Source: Funneliformis mosseae
Lineage: Eukaryota; Glomeromycota; Glomeromycetes; Glomerales; Glomeraceae
NCBI GenBank assembly: GCA_910592005.1
Contig: CAJVPP010003541.1
Coordinates: 1-11,358 of the forward strand
Reading direction: 5' to 3'
DNA length: 11,358 nt
The notes below the pieces were generated by a model. That model did no database searches, was not told the DNA's origin, and saw only the letters and a program-made list of their open reading frames with translations. A program made the translations under genes and the position numbers. Of the stretch, positions 7,468-11,358 are shown piece by piece. Numbering within the stretch: the first letter of the stretch is position 1; the number at the start of each line of letters is the position of its first letter.

Positions 7468-7614
7468 CAGTAAAACAGTATACAGAAACAGTATAACGAA
7501 ATACTGAAATAGTATAACGAACTACTGAAACAGTATAACGAAATACAGAAACAGTATAACGAAATACAGAAACAGTATAACGAACTACTGAAACAGTATA
7601 ACGAAATACAGTAA
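7468..7614. repeat. 21-bp tandem repeat, seven units
   Basis: Seven consecutive 21-bp units begin at 7468, 7489, 7510, 7531, 7552, 7573 and 7594. The consensus is CAGTATAACGAA followed by (A/C)TAC(T/A)GAAA. The first unit is the most diverged. Units carrying TACTG contain an internal dyad, CAGTA...TACTG, whereas units with TACAG lack it. On the minus strand the 21-bp period gives a 7-residue repeat in an open frame (7383-7637), which I regard as a by-product of the period and not as a gene. Confidence 0.9.
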
Positions 7615-7630
7615 TAATGTTTTCTTAAAA

Positions 7631-7903
7631 ATGGCATTAAGATTTTTTGAAAATCTTTCCTTTTTTATATATTACAAGGCAATGATCAGCGGCAATATGA
7701 ATACTATTTTCCTTTTAAGTCAATTTACTTACCTTTTTTATATTGGTCAATCTTATTTTTTATCAACCAAAATGTATATTTCGTTAAATGAAGCTAAACG
7801 TAAAATTTGCTGGAATTCACTAGTATTTATTATACTATTTTTTATTTTTATAAATCAAAGTTGTATCAAAATTACAGAAAATTTTTCAATAGTAAAATTA
7901 TGA
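7631..7903 (+). CDS. doubtful small hydrophobic ORF (90 codons)
   Basis: An ATG at 7631 opens 90 codons with two hydrophobic stretches that could span a membrane (NTIFLLSQFTYLFYIGQSYF and SLVFIILFFIFI), separated by a polar loop with KMYISLNEAKRK. It starts right after the tandem repeat. No family is recognised, no intron or promoter signal supports it, and hydrophobic open frames arise easily in T-rich DNA. The polar loop is the only part that looks natural. It could equally be a gene fragment. Confidence 0.15.
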   Translation: MALRFFENLSFFIYYKAMISGNMNTIFLLSQFTYLFYIGQSYFLSTKMYISLNEAKRKICWNSLVFIILFFIFINQSCIKITENFSIVKL

Positions 7904-8130
7904 TAGTTTTGTTGACAACACACCCTAATGATTACGTTTATTTTCGTAATAATTTTTTAACTATTTGAATCATTATTTATCACAACATAAAAATTTAAAA
8001 TTACATGATCGTCAAAACGTTACTAGAAGTGACCATTTCTTGAAGTCCTCGTAAAATTAAACAATGTTAAATAAGATGTAATATTTAATTAAAGACTTTA
8101 TCAGATGATGTAAACTATCTTTTACGGTAG
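7904..8130. other. AT-rich spacer, nothing recognised
   Basis: No readable coding text was found before the Hsp70-like fragment. The earlier part of that gene is either lost or too decayed to see. Confidence 0.4.
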
Positions 8131-8595
8131 AAGTTTGACTTTGGACCTTATTGTTTAGATCTCAAAAAAATTATTTCCATGTTTGACCCTGTTGTTGAAA
8201 AAATTTTACGATTGATTCATGCATAACTTGATAGTTCTCTTGAAACATGTTCGCTATGTTTAAAGTTAGAGGTTTAAGTGAATCAAAATATTAACAAAAG
8301 AGAATTAAGCAAAAAAGTACGTATCATTTCAATTCCTAGTAATCCTATGAAGCTGTGATGTATTGATTATCTATGAATTCAGATTTAAATATTATTGCTT
8401 CAAGAATTCTTAAATATACGTATGGTGTTAAAGTAAGAAAATGCTGGGTAAGTCTCTTTGTTAATTCATCAATTCATAACATAAATTTTAATGAACTCAT
8501 AAACTCATATTTTACATTTACTTTAGACGAAAGACGATCCAATTCATAATGATGGGCGCATTGATTATTTGGCAAAGCGTAGCACTCCAATGAAT
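8131..8595 (+). pseudogene. HSPA12-like Hsp70 family fragment, broken
   Basis: This is the C-terminal part of an Hsp70/actin-like ATPase domain. The text DLKKIISMFDPVVEKILRLI is followed by TAA (8224-8226) and then LDSSLETCS. In a second frame comes AMFKVRGLSESKY, TAA (8292-8294), QKRIKQ; the RGLSES part corresponds to the Hsp70 adenosine-binding GG-S-S motif, with the first glycine changed. The first frame returns with KVRIISIPSNPM. After a further shift comes EAVMY, TGA (8364-8366), LSMNSDLNIIASRILKYTYG and VKVRKCW. After a probable intron the last exon (8527-8595) gives TKDDPIHNDGRIDYLAKRST. This order matches the expanded HSPA12-like proteins of mycorrhizal fungi. An intact member would bind ATP in the cytosol. 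This copy lacks the N-terminal nucleotide-binding half and has at least three stops and three frame changes. Confidence 0.75.
8448..8526 (+). other. probable 79-bp intron in the Hsp70-like pseudogene
   Basis: Donor TGG|GTAAGT at 8448 and acceptor TTTACTTTAG ending at 8526. Phase 0. It joins VKVRKCW to TKDDPIHNDGRID, continuous with the expected family text. Confidence 0.65.
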
Positions 8596-10620
8596 GTAAT
8601 TACTATTTCTTATATGACAGTATATAAATTGAACTTTTATAAAGAAAATGTCACAAGGAAATAATTTATTTATTAATCAATTTATTTATCTTATTAAATT
8701 TTTATTTTATCTGTAAAGATTTTATTTACTAATCAACGCCTCTCGTCTAAAATTATATCAATCTTTTTTTTTATGACGTCTTTCACGATATTATTATTTT
8801 AACCTAATTATTAATTAATTAATAAATAAAATGATTAATTCCCTCCATTGTATTAGTTCATCCCCTTCTGACTTTAATATATTCCTCAGTTTTAGTTACA
8901 TATCTTCTACAGATGTAACACCTGCTTTAATCTCAGTATTGTAAACTATATCAGGTTATGCTTTAAATGACCATTTTAGAGTATTATAGGGATGTGATCA
9001 GTTATAATGCTGTACATCATCATTATATTTCATTTTCGTTAAATTTGGGATAATGATAATGCAATAGTATTAGAATTGAAAACCTTTCTAAGTAAATGTT
9101 TTAGCTAAAAAAAGAAAATAAGAAAAAATATTAGTGATATATACTAAATAAATTTAAAATATGCTAAATTAGATAAAAAAAATAATAAAACTTGGCTGAT
9201 CACTAAGAATAGTCATATACAGTGATAACAGATCTTTAACGATTTTTTTCATTTATTTTGCTAATTTCTGATGAATAGTATAGGCAATCACTGAGAATTC
9301 AGAATAAAGGTCACATTTCGTATTTTGAAAATATAATTTAACAATAAAGAAGACGTTTGATAATAAGTTTTAGTACACTATTTATTATAATAATAATATT
9401 TATTTATTTATTTATTTTATATAAAGAAAAGATATAATACTAAAGAGAATTCTAATATATAGTAAAAATTTGAAAACAGATACTTATAAGATCTATAATT
9501 TTCGATATTATAGAATAATTAGATTAATAATTTAGAAGAAATTATTAACAATTTAGACTATTATTTAGTAAAATTAAATTTTCTATTTAATTTAATTAAA
9601 TAACATTACAAAAAATCATTAAAATTAGAATAAGTCTTTGAATCAAAAATGAAAAAAAGTATAAGAAAAAAAGAATAAGAATATTTAACCATCATAAAAA
9701 GAAAATTCAAACAATGTAATTTATATATATTATAAATAATGAAGATCTAATAGGGTAAATTGAATATATAAAATTAAATTTAAACATTTACATTTTCTAA
9801 TTAAAATTTTCTATTATAAGTTCAGAAACTTTTTGCAATATGTTAATTTGATAGGAGAAAGTATTCAAAATAAAAATTAAATGAAAAAGATAATATAATG
9901 ATTAATTATATAAAAAAATAATTTTAAATTATCTTGTAATAGATTAGAATAGATTATTTTAACTTTATATCATTTAAGATAAATATTTATATTATAATAT
10001 AGTCATTTATATTATATTTATTTATGCTACGATATATTAATATTTAATATTAAATTTTATACTTTATTTATACTGCAATATTTTAATATTAAATTATAAA
10101 ATTATTTATATTTAAATAAAATTTGTTTAAATTATTTATAAATATTATAAATATCAAATTTATATTATATGCTTATTATTAAATATTTAATAAATATTTG
10201 ACATAAAGTGCTGAATAATTATTATATTAGAAAAAATAAAATTTGATTGGTTGATTTAAGACTTCACAGAAGCTTTAAATCACAAATTAAATTTGATTCT
10301 CAAAATTATTAGCTATTTTATAAGTATTAGTTATTCAGTTTAAAATACCAGATAATGATTTATCTAGTATTCTGTGATTAAGCAATTTTTTAACAAATAA
10401 ATTATTTTTTTCCTGTAAACAATTTTTCTCATGAAATTTTTTCTTTTTTTACAAATTTTATGAATAATTTACTTTTGTAAACTAAATTCTGTTAATAAAA
10501 TTGTAAGTAATTTTATATATTAAAGCTATAAATTATATTAATTTTAATAATTAGCAGATTTTAGACTTATTTTATATTTATAGCTAAAGAACTTTTAAGG
10601 ATTTAACAAAGTTATATATA
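8596..10620. other. 2-kb extremely AT-rich region with no recognised gene
   Basis: No family text, long open frame or RNA-like element was found on either strand. From about 9100 onward the DNA is nearly all A and T. At 10021-10100 there is an imperfect direct repeat about 45 bp apart: TTTATGCTACGATATATTAA and TTTATACTGCAATATTTTAA, each followed by TATTAAATT-type text. The right border is the probable Tc1 terminal repeat at 10621. Confidence 0.5.
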
Positions 10621-11316
10621 CAGAGGATGATCATGGATACCCGAACGATTAATTAAACTATTTGAATATACTTATTATATTAATTTTTTTTTTAGAATAA
10701 GCAAAAAATTTATTTGTTCTGAACATTTCCTATATATTTTATTAAAAAAAAATAATAACTAATACTTTGTTGAACCACCTTCAGCTGCTATATATGCTTG
10801 AATGCGATAAGGTATACTTTCAATCAAATTTTGAATATACTCAAGTGGAATTGAACGCCAAGCATATTTTACTTTACGTTTTAAATCTTCCACATTTTTA
10901 GGTTAATTAGACAAGTTACGAAGTTTCTTATCAACTTCATTCCAAAGATTTTCAATAGGATTTAAATCAGGGTTTTGTGCAAGCCAGGGTAGCATAAAAA
11001 TCTTAGAGGCATTACGAACATCAGCGGCAATCTTTGCTCAATGAGATGAGGCATTATCCTCTTGAAAAATTCTTTATTTGCGAGGAACTAATTTGTAAAT
11101 TAAAGGAATAGCATGCCTCTGTAATACTTTTGCATATCTTTGTCCTGTTACAGATTTGCGAAGAGGAACAAGAGGTTCCAGCCCATACCACGAAAAGCAT
11201 CCCCAAAACATTCAACTGGGACTGTGCTTTACTGTAGCAGTTAAACAAAAAAGGTTAAATTCTTCTTCTGGTATACGCCACATACACTCCCCTGAAGAAA
11301 ATATCTGGGCACTCAA
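10621..11316 (-). mobile_element. truncated Tc1/mariner-type DNA transposon
   Basis: The left edge is a TA (10619-10620) followed by CAGAGGATGATCATGGATAC, which looks like a diverged Tc1-family terminal inverted repeat with its TA target site. About 138 bp further in lies the stop codon of a minus-strand transposase reading frame. Coding text ends abruptly near 11316, where an A/T-only tract begins. The other terminal repeat is not in the window, so the element is either truncated or interrupted there. Confidence 0.75.
10759..11316 (-). pseudogene. Tc1-like transposase, C-terminal half with stops
   Basis: Read on the minus strand in a single frame, this gives (in order) SSGECMWRIPEEEFNLFCLT, VKHSPS-stop-MFWGCFSWYGLEPLVPL, TGQRYAKVLQRHAIPLIYKL, stop, RIFQEDNASSH, stop, MLPWLAQNPDLNPIENLWNE, NLSN-stop-PKNVEDLKRKV, AWRSIPLEYIQNLIESIPYR, AAEGGSTKY, stop. 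EDNASSH and NPDLNPIENLW carry the second aspartate and the final acidic residue (E) of the DDE domain. Stops lie at 11212-11214, 11074-11076, 11038-11040 and 10903-10905; the true end is 10759-10761. The N-terminal DNA-binding part and the first catalytic aspartate are missing. The frame is otherwise intact, so damage is mainly point mutation. It cannot encode active transposase. Confidence 0.9.
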
Positions 11317-11358
11317 AAAAAAAATTTATTTTTATTAAAATATTTTCATATTTAATAA
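11317..11358. other. A/T-only end of window
   Basis: Runs of A and T adjoin the transposase remnant. This could be an intron (CAG at the coding edge read on the minus strand), an insertion, or the truncation point of the element. Confidence 0.4.

Noticed and set aside
7383..7637. Minus-strand open frame with a 7-residue repeat rich in S, L, Y and C
   Set aside because: The repeat follows directly from the 21-bp tandem DNA repeat, and the frame has no other support.
11054..11248. Minus-strand 64-codon open frame in a different frame of the transposase region
   Set aside because: It is a shadow frame. The transposase family text lies in the frame ending at 10759.
11156..11338. Plus-strand 60-codon open frame
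   Set aside because: It is the antisense shadow of the minus-strand Tc1 transposase remnant.

Overview
The window looks like nuclear DNA of a fungus with a very AT-rich, repeat-laden genome. The best fit is an arbuscular mycorrhizal fungus (Glomeromycotina, Rhizophagus-like). Base composition is strongly AT, introns are short (about 70-100 bp, GT...AG), and poly-A/T tracts are frequent. The broken genes resemble families I associate with Rhizophagus: beta-propeller-like/ion-transport proteins, HSPA12-like Hsp70 proteins and Tc1-type transposases. The taxon is an inference from family resemblance, not from a database search. No tRNA, rRNA, CRISPR or bacterial-type operon was seen.

Layout. Positions 1-302 hold a degenerate CGGGT/CGAGT-rich repeat followed by an A21 tract. 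Positions 708-4775 hold the main object, a decayed multi-exon gene for a membrane ion channel with a propeller-like N-terminus. Its first third is broken by a frame slip in an A12 run and several stops. Its middle is one long clean open exon (about 590 codons) that carries an unusual coiled-coil-rich block. Most of the linker and the first transmembrane helices are missing at a junction near 3636. The S5, pore, S6 and cytoplasmic tail are still recognisable over four short exons, with two frameshifts and one replaced codon. About 45 bp downstream lies a pogo/Tigger-like element end (4821-4985), then AT-rich spacer and a CCGAA-rich degenerate repeat (5275-5445). An unrecognised broken coding stretch follows (6298-6724).

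Positions 6760-7330 hold an odd array: at least three short GC-rich, exon-like modules, each bounded by a polypyrimidine-AG and by AAG|GTRAG, with repeated TACTAAT-bearing spacers between them. A seven-copy 21-bp tandem repeat (7468-7614) follows. Positions 8131-8595 hold a broken fragment of an HSPA12-like Hsp70 ATPase. About 2 kb of extremely AT-rich, apparently gene-free DNA comes next. From 10621 to the end of the window, in minus orientation, lies a decayed Tc1/mariner element with one likely terminal repeat and the C-terminal half of its transposase.

No gene in the window looks clearly intact and functional. It reads as a graveyard of family-member genes mixed with transposon debris. 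The two parts that do not fit simple decay are the long undamaged coiled-coil exon and the array of splice-flanked GC-rich modules.
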